The notes below the pieces were generated by a model. It was not told where the DNA came from and ran no database searches. It saw only the letters and a list, made by a program, of their open reading frames with translations. Below are positions 56,110 to 64,000 of a stretch of DNA of 64,000 bases, piece after piece (the stretch's first letter is position 1; every line of letters starts with the position of its first letter). This stretch comes from Leptospira semungkisensis (GTDB lineage: Bacteria; Spirochaetota; Leptospiria; Leptospirales; Leptospiraceae), in contig NZ_RQEP01000010.1 of assembly GCF_004770055.1 (NCBI RefSeq), positions 248,001 to 312,000 of the forward strand, given 5' to 3'. A program made the position numbers and the translations under genes.

Positions 56110-56937
56110 ATGCTTCCTTTCTTCCGATTTTCCAAAAGTCTGCTTCTTCTAACTGCCATATTCTTTGCAAGCAACCTCGCCTCTGAAGTTAAATGGGAAA
56201 CCTCCGTCGAGGAAGCCTTTACCAAAGCGAAGAAGGAAGGAAAGCCGATCTTCATCGATGTTTACGCAGACTGGTGCGGTTACTGCAAGACCTTGAAAAA
56301 AGAGATCTATCCCAAGAAAGAAGTCCAGGCAGAGTTTTCTAATTTCGTACTTCTCTCCTTGGATGGAGATCGTTTTCCCAATTTAAAGAAAAAGTACCAG
56401 GTCAGTGGATATCCTACTCTTTTGTTTTTAGATAAAAACGGTAGCCTAACTGAAAAAATCGCAGGGATGCCGGACCGAAAGATGGTTGTTCGAACTCTGA
56501 AGTTAGCCTTCTCCAAACGAGACCAAGAAAATGTTTTACTTTCTCAAGCTTCTAAGGATCCGGAAAATAATCTTATTCTATTGAAGTTAGGAGAATATTA
56601 TTTCGAAGCGAGAGAATACCAGAAGGCAGCAGAATATTTCTATAAGTCTTTTGCTTCAGAAGATCCTAGAACACCAGAAAATCGTCATAAAGCATTATTC
56701 AATTTAGGTGTGAGTTTCTATGAGCTAAAGAATTGGGAGAAGACAGTAAAGACTTTCTCTCTGTATCTGGATAAGTTTCCAACTGGTTCCGCTCAGGCAG
56801 CGTACTATTTCAGAGGAGCTGCTTATAAATCCTTGGGGAAAAAATCGGAAGCCGAATCCGATTTGAAGAAGGCCCTGGAACTCAGTTCTAATCCAGAAGA
56901 AAAGAAAGAGATCCAAGACCTTTTGAAATCGATCTGA
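56110..56937 (+). CDS. Thioredoxin-fold protein with TPR repeats
   Basis: Exported thioredoxin-like protein of 275 residues. Signal (1-25), then thioredoxin domain (about 25-140) with redox motif YADWCGYCK (about 53-61) and cis-Pro GYPTLLFLD. TPR-like helices fill residues 155-275 (KLGEYYFEAREYQKAAEYFYKS type). Likely a periplasmic disulphide reductant or exchange protein; it may assist the ccm system 0.5 kb upstream, though that is inferred. Convergent with ugd. Confidence 0.83.
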   Translation: MLPFFRFSKSLLLLTAIFFASNLASEVKWETSVEEAFTKAKKEGKPIFIDVYADWCGYCKTLKKEIYPKKEVQAEFSNFVLLSLDGDRFPNLKKKYQVSGYPTLLFLDKNGSLTEKIAGMPDRKMVVRTLKLAFSKRDQENVLLSQASKDPENNLILLKLGEYYFEAREYQKAAEYFYKSFASEDPRTPENRHKALFNLGVSFYELKNWEKTVKTFSLYLDKFPTGSAQAAYYFRGAAYKSLGKKSEAESDLKKALELSSNPEEKKEIQDLLKSI

Positions 56938-58248
56938 TTAAACTGCTTGTTTACCGATCGAGAAGTATTGAAATCCTTCTTTCTTCATGTGCTCCGGACG
57001 ATATTGATTTCTTCCGTCAAAGATCACATGAGACTTCATTAGTTTTTTAATGCGTGAGAAATCAGGTTCTCTGAACTCTCTCCATTCTGTAAGAAGAAGA
57101 AGAGCCTCCGCATCTTGAAGAGCTTCATACGCATCCTTCGCGTATTCCACTTTTCCTTTGAAATAGTATTCGGAGGTTTCCTTAGCGACCGGATCAAAAG
57201 CCTTAAGGATAGCGCCCTCTTCATGCAATTTTAATAATAAAGGAATGGAGGGAGCCTCTCTCATATCATCCGTTCCAGGCTTAAATGCAAGTCCCCAAAC
57301 AGCGATCTTCTTTCCTTTCACTCCGCCCTTGCCGTAGAACTTTTCTATCTTATCGAATAGACGGACCTTTTGATCCTCGTTCACAGTTTCCACTTCGCGT
57401 ATGATGCGTAACGGAGTAGAATATTGCTCGGAAGTACGGATCAATGCTCTCACATCCTTAGGAAAACAAGATCCTCCGTAACCAATCCCTGCATACAGGA
57501 ATTGTCTTCCGATCCTAGAATCGGTTCCCATTCCTTTGCGAACATCCTCGTAGTCAGCACCCACCGTTTCGCAGAGATTTGCGATCTCGTTTGCAAAAGA
57601 GATCTTAGTAGCAAGGAATGCGTTACACGCGTATTTAGTAAGCTCCGCAGAGAGAGTGCCCATCTTGATGATCGGATTTCCGTTCAGAACGAAAGGAGCA
57701 TACAACTGAGCGACCAGATCTCCGGCCATATCGCTGTCCGCACCGATCACCACTCTTTCGGGTTTCATGAAATCGTCGATTGCAGCACCTTCTTTCAGGA
57801 ACTCCGGATTGGAGACTACATCGAATTCGTGCTTGGTATTCTTAGAAATGATTTCTTTTACTTTAGCCGCGGTCCCTACAGGTACAGTGGATTTGTCCAC
57901 GATTACCTTATAACCGTTCATGGACTTTCCGATCGCTTCTGCGACTGCAAAGACTGCCGTTAGATCGGCTGAACCGTCGTGGGAAGTAGGAGTTCCTACA
58001 GCGATAAAAATGATTTCGGAACTCTCGACCGCTTCTTTAGTGTCGGTGCTAAATTCCAGGCGATTTTCTTTTCGATTACTCAGAACCAGTTCTGATAGCC
58101 CAGGTTCATAAATAGGAATGATTCCGTTCTTAAGGTCCTCAATTTTCTTAGAGTCCTTATCTACGCAGACTACGTTATTTCCGAATTCGGCGAAGCAAGC
58201 TCCAGCCACAAGACCCACGTATCCACTGCCAATTACACAAACTCTCAT
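56938..58248 (-). CDS. ugd: UDP-glucose 6-dehydrogenase
   Basis: Oxidises UDP-glucose to UDP-glucuronate for surface polysaccharides. It has 436 residues: NAD site VIGSGYVGLVAGACFAE, catalytic Cys in GIGYGGSCFPKD (about 260), and the closing AVWGLAFKPGTDDMREAPS. Full length. Directly precedes (in transcription direction follows) the polysaccharide exporter genes, so all three likely serve envelope glycan supply. Confidence 0.96.
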   Translation of the reverse strand: MRVCVIGSGYVGLVAGACFAEFGNNVVCVDKDSKKIEDLKNGIIPIYEPGLSELVLSNRKENRLEFSTDTKEAVESSEIIFIAVGTPTSHDGSADLTAVFAVAEAIGKSMNGYKVIVDKSTVPVGTAAKVKEIISKNTKHEFDVVSNPEFLKEGAAIDDFMKPERVVIGADSDMAGDLVAQLYAPFVLNGNPIIKMGTLSAELTKYACNAFLATKISFANEIANLCETVGADYEDVRKGMGTDSRIGRQFLYAGIGYGGSCFPKDVRALIRTSEQYSTPLRIIREVETVNEDQKVRLFDKIEKFYGKGGVKGKKIAVWGLAFKPGTDDMREAPSIPLLLKLHEEGAILKAFDPVAKETSEYYFKGKVEYAKDAYEALQDAEALLLLTEWREFREPDFSRIKKLMKSHVIFDGRNQYRPEHMKKEGFQYFSIGKQAV

Positions 58249-58290
58249 ACGGAAACCAGAATCCTTTCAAATAGGAGGCTGGGAAGGAAT

Positions 58291-59493
58291 TTATAGAGGA
58301 AAATCGCCTTTTTTCGACTCCACTTTGACCGGGATCCAAGCGGCACCCTCGAATTTAGGGAGATCCAGTCTCTCCAGTTCGAATAGAAGGATCCCGTCCT
58401 TCCAAAGATAGGAACCTTCTGCGTGGCTCTCTCCGGAGTGAAGAGCAATCCCAAGAGAATATTTGCCTGGAGAAAGATTCAAAGGAAAACGAAAACTCAC
58501 GGAGACATTTTCTCCCGGAGAAATATCCTTCTGTCTTCCTCCGATATGATACGTATTTGTTCCGAAGACTCTGATCCCTCTATGATCGTCTATATGAAAG
58601 CCTACTGTTAGGTCAGGAATGGAGTTGCGAAAATTCACTTTCACATTCAGCTCCACTTCTGCTCCAACAGGAAGAATAGCTGGATTCAATTTTCCAGCAT
58701 GCAGGATCCCTACTTGCAGATTCTCTACTAGGGATTTGCTATCTTCAATCTTCGTGTTTCCTTCTAAAGAAGAAGATGCAATGATCTGCATGTATTCCCT
58801 AAAACCGTCGATCGGATTTCCATCAAAGACAAGCTTGCCTTTCTCTAAGACAATAAGGCGAGTACAGACCGATTTCAAAAGCTCCAGGTCATGACTCACG
58901 ATGAGAGTTAAAGTACCTTCTTCAGAGAATTTACGGAATCTGTTCAGGCTTTTCTGTTGGAAACTTGCATCTCCCACTGCTAAGGCCTCATCTACTATAA
59001 GAATATCCGGTCTCTTGGCGGTTGCCAACGCGAATCCGAGCCTCATCGTCATTCCTGAGGAATAATTCTTGAGAGGAGCATTACGAAATTCTGATAGACC
59101 TGAGAACTTAAAGATCTCTTCCGAGGATTGAAGCAGTTCTTCCGGATCCAATCCCCATACAAGACCGTTATAATACAGATTTTCTTGGCCGGAGAGTTCC
59201 GGATTGAATCCTACTCCTAACTCCAAAATAGAACGGACTGTTCCCTTCTTCTCTAATTTGCCAGAATCAGGTTTAGAGACTCCGGTGAGTAGCTTCAGCA
59301 ATGTGGACTTGCCAGCACCATTCCGACCGATAATGCCGATCACCTCTCCCTTCTCCGCAGAAAAGGAAATCCCATCTAAAGCCTTATATTTAACATCCAG
59401 CCCGAAGTAACCGAAACTCAAGGCGCTGATCAGGCGATTGAGAGGCTTACTGTAACCTTGATAGGTCTTGGAAAGATTCTCTATCTTAATCAA
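58291..59493 (-). CDS. wzt: Polysaccharide ABC exporter ATP-binding protein (Wzt-like)
   Basis: Energises O-antigen or capsule export; 400 residues. ABC domain (1-235): Walker A GRNGAGKSTLLK, signature YSSGMTMRLGFA, Walker B ILIVDEALAVGD. The extended C-terminal beta domain (about 255-395, Wzt_C type, with GIRVFGTNTYHIGG) probably recognises the glycan end. Start overlaps the permease stop by 4 bases. Confidence 0.93.
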   Translation of the reverse strand: MIKIENLSKTYQGYSKPLNRLISALSFGYFGLDVKYKALDGISFSAEKGEVIGIIGRNGAGKSTLLKLLTGVSKPDSGKLEKKGTVRSILELGVGFNPELSGQENLYYNGLVWGLDPEELLQSSEEIFKFSGLSEFRNAPLKNYSSGMTMRLGFALATAKRPDILIVDEALAVGDASFQQKSLNRFRKFSEEGTLTLIVSHDLELLKSVCTRLIVLEKGKLVFDGNPIDGFREYMQIIASSSLEGNTKIEDSKSLVENLQVGILHAGKLNPAILPVGAEVELNVKVNFRNSIPDLTVGFHIDDHRGIRVFGTNTYHIGGRQKDISPGENVSVSFRFPLNLSPGKYSLGIALHSGESHAEGSYLWKDGILLFELERLDLPKFEGAAWIPVKVESKKGDFPL

Positions 59494-60260
59494 AGGTGAT
59501 CCAATACGATTTGATTTAATCTGGCGCGACTTAAAAAGAAAATTGCCAAAAATAAGATAAGAAAAGGAAGAAAATCAGTAAATGCAGCCTTAGACTCGTA
59601 ACCGGAAAGCAAAAAAGATCGGAATGTTTCCAAAGGATAGAAAAGAGGATTTAATAAATTCAATTTTCCTAATATTCCTTTAGATTCATAAAGAATCGGG
59701 AGTCCCCAAAACAGGAATTGTGTCATCAATCTGACTAATGGAGAAATATCTCTTAGGATAATATTGATCCTTGCTAAATAGCTCTGAAGACAGGCCACAA
59801 AAAGTCCGGTGCAGAAAACGCAAAGAAAGGATATCGGAAGTCCAATTCCTCCCAGCTTGCCAGCCCAAAGCAAGAATGCGAGAATAGGAACTGCAGTAAT
59901 CGCCCAATGTAATAAAAATTGAATGAATGGGATCCACAGAAAGATCTCTGGCCCTAAAGGAGAACGCTTGATGAGTTGGCGATTGTCGGTGAGAATCCCT
60001 GTGCCACGTATTAGATATTCCTGTAATGGCACCCAAAACAGCAGTCCACTAAGCACATAGGCGAAATAAGCGAGAGGGTCCTCTCCTTGAGTGCGTATTC
60101 CTAAGAAATAAAAAACAATCGTATAGATCAGAACCAAGCTTAGATTCTGCAAGAACATCCATGTCAGTCCCAGAGCGGATCCGGCATACTGCAATGCATA
60201 GTCTCTGCGAACTAGAACGAGTAGGATTCTAAATTTACGTAAGAAGTCGGACTGAAACAC
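59490..60260 (-). CDS. wzm: Polysaccharide ABC exporter permease (Wzm-like)
   Basis: ABC-2-type membrane component of 256 residues with six helices. Starts with the basic segment LRKFRILLVLVRRDYALQYA followed by GSALGLTWMFLQN, as in Wzm/RfbA permeases. Partner of the Wzt-like ATPase encoded directly after it. Substrate is presumably O-antigen or another surface glycan. Confidence 0.92.
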   Translation of the reverse strand: MFQSDFLRKFRILLVLVRRDYALQYAGSALGLTWMFLQNLSLVLIYTIVFYFLGIRTQGEDPLAYFAYVLSGLLFWVPLQEYLIRGTGILTDNRQLIKRSPLGPEIFLWIPFIQFLLHWAITAVPILAFLLWAGKLGGIGLPISFLCVFCTGLFVACLQSYLARINIILRDISPLVRLMTQFLFWGLPILYESKGILGKLNLLNPLFYPLETFRSFLLSGYESKAAFTDFLPFLILFLAIFFLSRARLNQIVLDHL

Positions 60261-60304
60261 CCTGAAACCCGAGACTCGAAGTCTTGTTGGAGAGTGAAAT
60301 CGAG

Positions 60305-60976
60305 TCAGCTCTCATCTAGCCGAGTAGAATGTTTGCAGGAAAAGATCCCGTCAATTCCAAAAATCCAATGGTCCAAAAGATCCACATCCAGATCGGAGAG
60401 TATCTCCTTTAATCTGAGATACACATCCCAGTCTTCTTGGCTAGGATAACAAAGCATACCTGGATGATTGTGTGCAAGCACCGCTTGGGTAGCCTCATCA
60501 TTTAAGATGATTCGGACCAAGTCCCTAGGTAGAACTCCCACTTCTTCTAAACTTCCTCTGGAGACGATCTCTGCTCTTAAGAGATTTCCAGCTGGAGAGA
60601 TGGTAGCGAGCACGAAGCATTCCCTTTTTAAGGGAGAGAATAATGTGCGAAGATATTCGCAGAGATCTACAGGATTATATCCTGTCATTCGGATTGATTT
60701 ATATTTTAAACGTCTGGAAAGCTCTAAGGCAGCAAGCAGAGTGGTAACCTTTGCCTTGCCGAGCCCGACAATATTAAGACTACGAGCAATATCGGAAGAA
60801 AGAAGTCCTCCAAGTCCTTGGGAAGCTCTTAGGATATCTCGGCTCAGGTCCTTGATAGAAAGACCTCGGCTCCCTCTTCCTAAAAGAACAGCGATTAGCT
60901 CCCAATCTTCAAGACCCTCCGCATCGTACTGAATGCGGGTCCTCGGATCAGGTCCTAAATCCCAATGCAAAGCCAA
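60305..60976 (-). CDS. radC: RadC/JAB-domain (MPN+) protein
   Basis: Protein of 223 residues. N-terminal helix-hairpin-helix region (about 20-90), then a JAMM metalloprotease-like core: HNHPGMLCYPSQED (about 172-185). RadC proteins are named for DNA repair but their function is unsettled; the JAMM site is intact. It starts 3 bases after the small gene upstream, so the two form an operon. Confidence 0.92.
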   Translation of the reverse strand: MALHWDLGPDPRTRIQYDAEGLEDWELIAVLLGRGSRGLSIKDLSRDILRASQGLGGLLSSDIARSLNIVGLGKAKVTTLLAALELSRRLKYKSIRMTGYNPVDLCEYLRTLFSPLKRECFVLATISPAGNLLRAEIVSRGSLEEVGVLPRDLVRIILNDEATQAVLAHNHPGMLCYPSQEDWDVYLRLKEILSDLDVDLLDHWIFGIDGIFSCKHSTRLDES

Positions 60977-60979
60977 GGC

Positions 60980-61204
60980 TCAAATCTTTCTTAGATTCTT
61001 TTTGCTCAGCTCGGATAAGGTTTCGGAGAACCAGTTGCCATCTTGGACTAGATCACCTTGAAAAGACTCCTCCAGATAATCCGCAAAGGTCTTTGTATCC
61101 GGATCTACGGAGCGAACTTTTTCTCTCCAATCAAACCCAGCACCTGCCAAACCTTTTCGGCTTCTTTCGTAAGCCCCAGAATCTTGTAGAGATCGAATCA
61201 TCAT
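60980..61204 (-). CDS. Small protein of unknown function
   Basis: Protein of 74 residues, acidic to basic mixed, no membrane helix, no motif recognised. The first residues are MMIRSLQDSGAYERSRKGLAG and the last are SELSKKNLRKI. The close spacing to radC (3 bases) and a promoter-like AT-rich upstream region with TACTAAACG repeats support it as a real gene. Function cannot be proposed. Confidence 0.6.
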   Translation of the reverse strand: MMIRSLQDSGAYERSRKGLAGAGFDWREKVRSVDPDTKTFADYLEESFQGDLVQDGNWFSETLSELSKKNLRKI

Positions 61205-61261
61205 ACTTTCTCTCCCTCGCCTAGTTAGACGACATAAATTGAATTTTGCACACTAATAATC

Positions 61262-61318
61262 TACTAAACGGTTATTTATATACTAAACGAATTTATAGTT
61301 ACCGTCAAGCGTTTACTA
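61262..61318. repeat. TACTAAACG repeats upstream of the radC operon
   Basis: TACTAAACG at 61262-61270 and 61281-61289 (19 bases apart), with a near-inverted copy CGTTTACTA at 61310-61318. They lie 60-115 bases upstream of the small gene and may be regulator sites. The rest of 61205-61490 has no gene. Confidence 0.4.
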
Positions 61319-61490
61319 TGTTTTTTGCAGGAATTTCAGGAATTTTCAATTCCAGAGCCCTTCCCGCTTGAAATCCATTCTATGCAAGGCCCGGACAAAT
61401 CTTAAAAAGAAGAATCCGATTTCCGAAAAAAACCCAGGTTCCCTTTAAAAATCCTCTCCCAATCTCCCTTACTTCCCACCCGCCTTCAAA

Positions 61491-62399
61491 ATGAGGCTGA
61501 GAAATATCGTACTTCTTCTCTTACCGATAAGCGGCGTTTTCGGGAGAAGTTCCGATCTACCGAATGAATTCCTGGTCCGGCCTTGGTGGAAAGACGGAGA
61601 GATTTCCGTTTTCGGGATCACGGAACCAGGAAATCGCAAAGAAGGCGGAGGGATCCTGCAGATCCCTTTTTGGAAGAAGCAAACAAGCGAATCTAGGTTC
61701 CTTTGGGTGGGAAGAGATCGAGCAAGCGGGTTCTCTCAGATCTTAAGTTTAGGTCATAAGCTCGAAGTAACTCCTCATTTCGGATTGCAATTCCAGATAG
61801 GAGGAAGTCCGGGAGAGAACGGCTTCTTCTTGGGAAGTTTAGGAGCCTATACCAAGTATGCTAGTTTAAGTTTTCTGAATAGAAGAAGTTTAGAAGAATC
61901 CTCCGTCGGAGCAATTCTACGTTCCGATCCGAATTCAGAATTTCGACTGGGAATATCGTATGAAAGAACAAGAACAAACCTAGGCATTTGGGAAGATAAG
62001 ATCTCCTTCGGATTCACTTGGGGAATCGATCGCTTCTTGGGAGATCTGCAATTCCAAGAGAAGGATAATCATTCGATCGGATACGCGAGCCTAGGCTTCT
62101 CTCCATTTCGAACAGAAAATGGAACAAACGACCGGATCGATTCGGAATCAAAAAGGCAAACACGCTCCCCGAAAGAACGAAAGAGGTCATACTCTTCAAA
62201 CAAGATATTAGAGAAATCATATCCATCTTTAGAAACCGACGAGCTATTAAAATACGGATTTTCTATCCAAGAGTCCTTAGAGATCTCCGGACATTCCCGT
62301 CAATCCTCGGTTAAATTCGAGGCATTCTTAAGATCTCTTCCCGAAGCAAAACAAATAAAAATACAGTCTCTGATCCGAAAGAAAAGAGGCTCTAAATGA
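61491..62399 (+). CDS. Exported protein of unknown function
   Basis: Protein of 302 residues with a signal peptide (LLLLPISGVFG, about 1-19). The middle part (about 30-210) alternates short beta strands such as VTPHFGLQFQIGG, SFLNRR and SFGFTWGIDRFLGDL, as in small outer-membrane barrels. The C-terminal 60 residues are helical and basic (LLKYGFSIQESLEISGHS) and look like a separate domain. Overlaps the next gene by 4 bases. Confidence 0.6.
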   Translation: MRLRNIVLLLLPISGVFGRSSDLPNEFLVRPWWKDGEISVFGITEPGNRKEGGGILQIPFWKKQTSESRFLWVGRDRASGFSQILSLGHKLEVTPHFGLQFQIGGSPGENGFFLGSLGAYTKYASLSFLNRRSLEESSVGAILRSDPNSEFRLGISYERTRTNLGIWEDKISFGFTWGIDRFLGDLQFQEKDNHSIGYASLGFSPFRTENGTNDRIDSESKRQTRSPKERKRSYSSNKILEKSYPSLETDELLKYGFSIQESLEISGHSRQSSVKFEAFLRSLPEAKQIKIQSLIRKKRGSK

Positions 62400-63694
62400 A
62401 AAGGGCCGCAGTTCTTCTATTTATTTTTTCTAATATACTAAATGCAGAAAACCTACCCGGCCCCTTCTCCGCTGGATTCTCATTTTCAGGCTTCGATTCC
62501 AGATTCTATCAAAACAGACAGGAAACACTTTGGATCAGAGGAGAATTCTGCTTAAAGGAATATTTGATTGGATTTTCAAAAGAAGATTGCCCCAAACAAA
62601 AAGTCTTCTTGGAGAAAAGAGGAGAAACCATTTTAGGATCCTACTCATTCGAAAACAATATGATATATGCTTCTTACGGAAACAGATTCAGGCCTTTGAA
62701 TCATTTCTTCTTTCTAAGAGAGAAATTCGATTTTACTTCCTTTTGGTTTTTAGAACAACCCACAGTAAGGACAGGATTCTTAGGTCTTAAGTTAGGAGAG
62801 AGTTTATTCGGGAGTTATTATGCATCAGGATCCGCTGAGAAACGTCCGGGCTTCTTCTTCAAGCCATACAAGAATTATTTCGAACTCGCCTATTCTCCGG
62901 AAACGAAAGAAGCCTTCTTGCTAATGGAATATCCTTCTTCCTCGGATCGAAAAGAAGAAAAGAAACATTATAGTTTTAGAATGGAAGTTTACGGAACTAA
63001 GGAAAACCCTCAAGGGATCGCATCCGCTTCCTGGCAAGATTGGGAAAAGGATCGCAGAGTCTTCTTCTCCGGATACAAAGGAAGAGCGGGACAATTATTC
63101 AATCTTTCCGAAAAAGCCGGTTCGGAAGAAAAGGCGGAGTTATTCAGATTCGTTTGGGAACCGGGAGCATACCATAGATTGCAATACGCTCAGTTTGAAC
63201 GGATCTCACCAGAAGGGAAATCGACCTACATGGCAAGATCCGCCACGACCAGAATCGGATTTTTGCAAATGCCAATCTTTGCATTGATCGGTCAGATCAG
63301 AGCCTATGAATTCGGAGACAAACAAGATTGGATCTTAGGAAGAGGAATTTATTTAGCATATCAGAAAAAGGCCTGGAGATGGGAGATCGGGCAAGAGTGG
63401 AGAGAAAACGGAGATCGATTGACTGAGGCAGGTTTGCAGATTTCCTTAGGCAAGGAATGGAAGATCTACTCCAGTCTTATCTATGCAGAAGAAAAGAATT
63501 TAGCTCCTGCCTTCGCGGAAGAATCGATCACTCCGGAAGAAACAGGATTAGTAGTAACGGATAAGGCCTTTTATTCTTTCTTGCGGATCTTTCATCCCTA
63601 CTTTGCAATTCACTTGCGCCATACAAGGGGAAAGTCTTCGAGCGGAGATAATCTCAGTCTCCGCTTCCAAGTATTTTTGCCTATCTGGGAATAA
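62396..63694 (+). CDS. Exported beta-rich protein of unknown function
   Basis: Protein of 432 residues with a signal peptide (LLFIFSNILNA, about 1-17). Repeated aromatic-rich amphipathic strands (WRWEIGQEWRENGDRL, AIHLRHTRG) and a final strand LSLRFQVFLPIWE ending in an aromatic-hydrophobic pattern suggest an outer-membrane beta barrel. Translationally coupled to the preceding exported protein, so the pair probably act together. No family recognised. Confidence 0.6.
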   Translation: MKRAAVLLFIFSNILNAENLPGPFSAGFSFSGFDSRFYQNRQETLWIRGEFCLKEYLIGFSKEDCPKQKVFLEKRGETILGSYSFENNMIYASYGNRFRPLNHFFFLREKFDFTSFWFLEQPTVRTGFLGLKLGESLFGSYYASGSAEKRPGFFFKPYKNYFELAYSPETKEAFLLMEYPSSSDRKEEKKHYSFRMEVYGTKENPQGIASASWQDWEKDRRVFFSGYKGRAGQLFNLSEKAGSEEKAELFRFVWEPGAYHRLQYAQFERISPEGKSTYMARSATTRIGFLQMPIFALIGQIRAYEFGDKQDWILGRGIYLAYQKKAWRWEIGQEWRENGDRLTEAGLQISLGKEWKIYSSLIYAEEKNLAPAFAEESITPEETGLVVTDKAFYSFLRIFHPYFAIHLRHTRGKSSSGDNLSLRFQVFLPIWE

Positions 63695-63696
63695 GA

Positions 63697-64000
63697 TTAA
63701 TCCAATTTGACTCTGAGGTCTTGAAGAATATGGATCAGGAATGTGATCAAACCGGAGAAGATATACAGACAGATCAATCCGTAAACCAGCCAAGGCCAAC
63801 GCTCAAAGCCTATAAAGAATAAGAGAACCAAAGCTGCGGCAAGCATGAGAGCTCCTCTTCCAGGAGTTAGTTTAGAGCGGATCGCCACCTGAGGCTTGCC
63901 GTATCGAACATTAGAAACCATTAATATTGCTATGACCACGAAGAGAGGGATTGTGATCCAATGAGGCATATTATCCTTTCCTAAGAAAATTGGTAAGAAG
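63697..64000 (-). CDS. pssA: CDP-diacylglycerol--serine O-phosphatidyltransferase, 3' part
   Basis: C-terminal ~100 residues of a membrane enzyme; the frame stays open through the right edge (FLPIFLGKD before the internal ATG at 63969), so the gene starts beyond 64000. Four hydrophobic helices are visible, and the segment LMVSNVRYGKP is the PssA-type end of the CDP-alcohol phosphotransferase domain. The catalytic DG motif lies outside the window. It would make phosphatidylserine from CDP-diacylglycerol. Confidence 0.7.
   Translation of the reverse strand, partial: FLPIFLGKDNMPHWITIPLFVVIAILMVSNVRYGKPQVAIRSKLTPGRGALMLAAALVLLFFIGFERWPWLVYGLICLYIFSGLITFLIHILQDLRVKLD

Overview
The window reads as chromosomal DNA of a spirochaete of the genus Leptospira. 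The evidence is the number of spirochaete-style lipoproteins (short signal peptides with loose lipoboxes such as LLTC, FLSYC, LLQNC, MFQYC), a DUF1554/fibronectin-type lipoprotein, membrane-anchored class III cyclase architecture and di-haem peroxidase. Base composition looks clearly higher in G+C than the classic pathogen L. interrogans, which would suit an intermediate or saprophytic species; that placement is inference. No tRNA, rRNA, CRISPR array, phage or intact insertion sequence was seen.

Layout. 1-8.1 kb: end of a sodium/solute symporter, a DUF4349 lipoprotein, then a small-molecule catabolism group (aldo/keto reductase, LLM flavin monooxygenase, TauD-type dioxygenase, BASS transporter, HCCA isomerase, DOPA-dioxygenase-like extradiol enzyme). 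8.1-16.4 kb: RNA/DNA maintenance genes (TrhO, AlkD-like glycosylase, DEAD-box helicase, RmuC), a cyclase with altered catalytic residues and a lipoprotein. 16.4-19.2 kb: a MarR/EVE/SRPBCC operon with palindromic operators, and a secreted lipase. 19.2-22.1 kb: TypA and pirin. 22.2-29.2 kb: the core block rplU-prp-rpmA-obgE-proB-proA-nadD-yqeK-LCP-rsfS (ribosome assembly, proline and NAD synthesis, envelope). 29.2-34 kb: a DUF255 protein, a TolC-type outer-membrane factor and a cytochrome c peroxidase. 34-36.3 kb: an ECF41 sigma factor with its oxidoreductase partner, preceded by an exact ECF41 promoter. 36.3-44.9 kb: accessory region holding a hydrolase, a Crp-family regulator, acyl-CoA dehydrogenase, lipoproteins, an MBL-fold enzyme and a CoA-transferase, with two copies of a ~290 bp repeat bounded by inverted repeats. 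45-51 kb: deacetylase, SMR-like transporter, hydrolase, AraC regulator, epimerase, an amidohydrolase homologue lacking key metal ligands, and an Mpo1-like protein. 51.1-55.7 kb: a cytochrome c maturation operon (ccmE-ccmF-ccmH and a CcmI-like zinc-ribbon protein) led by a 59-codon tautomerase gene and a YdcF gene. 55.7-60.3 kb: hisE, thioredoxin/TPR protein, UDP-glucose dehydrogenase and a Wzm/Wzt polysaccharide exporter. 60.3-64 kb: RadC, a small orphan protein, two exported proteins of unknown function and the 3' end of pssA running off the right edge.

How they work together. The ccm operon would supply haem attachment for c-type cytochromes such as the di-haem peroxidase. The sigma factor/oxidoreductase pair forms a self-regulated stress module. 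The lipase and the acyl-CoA dehydrogenase share a 10-bp palindromic core (AACGTTCGTT) upstream, suggesting common control of lipid use, though the second site may instead be a terminator. Points most worth a second look: the ECF41 promoter match, the repeat family, the CxxxY-type CcmE with an unusual CcmH, Prp protease next to an L27 without a cleavable extension, and two probable pseudoenzymes (cyclase, amidohydrolase).
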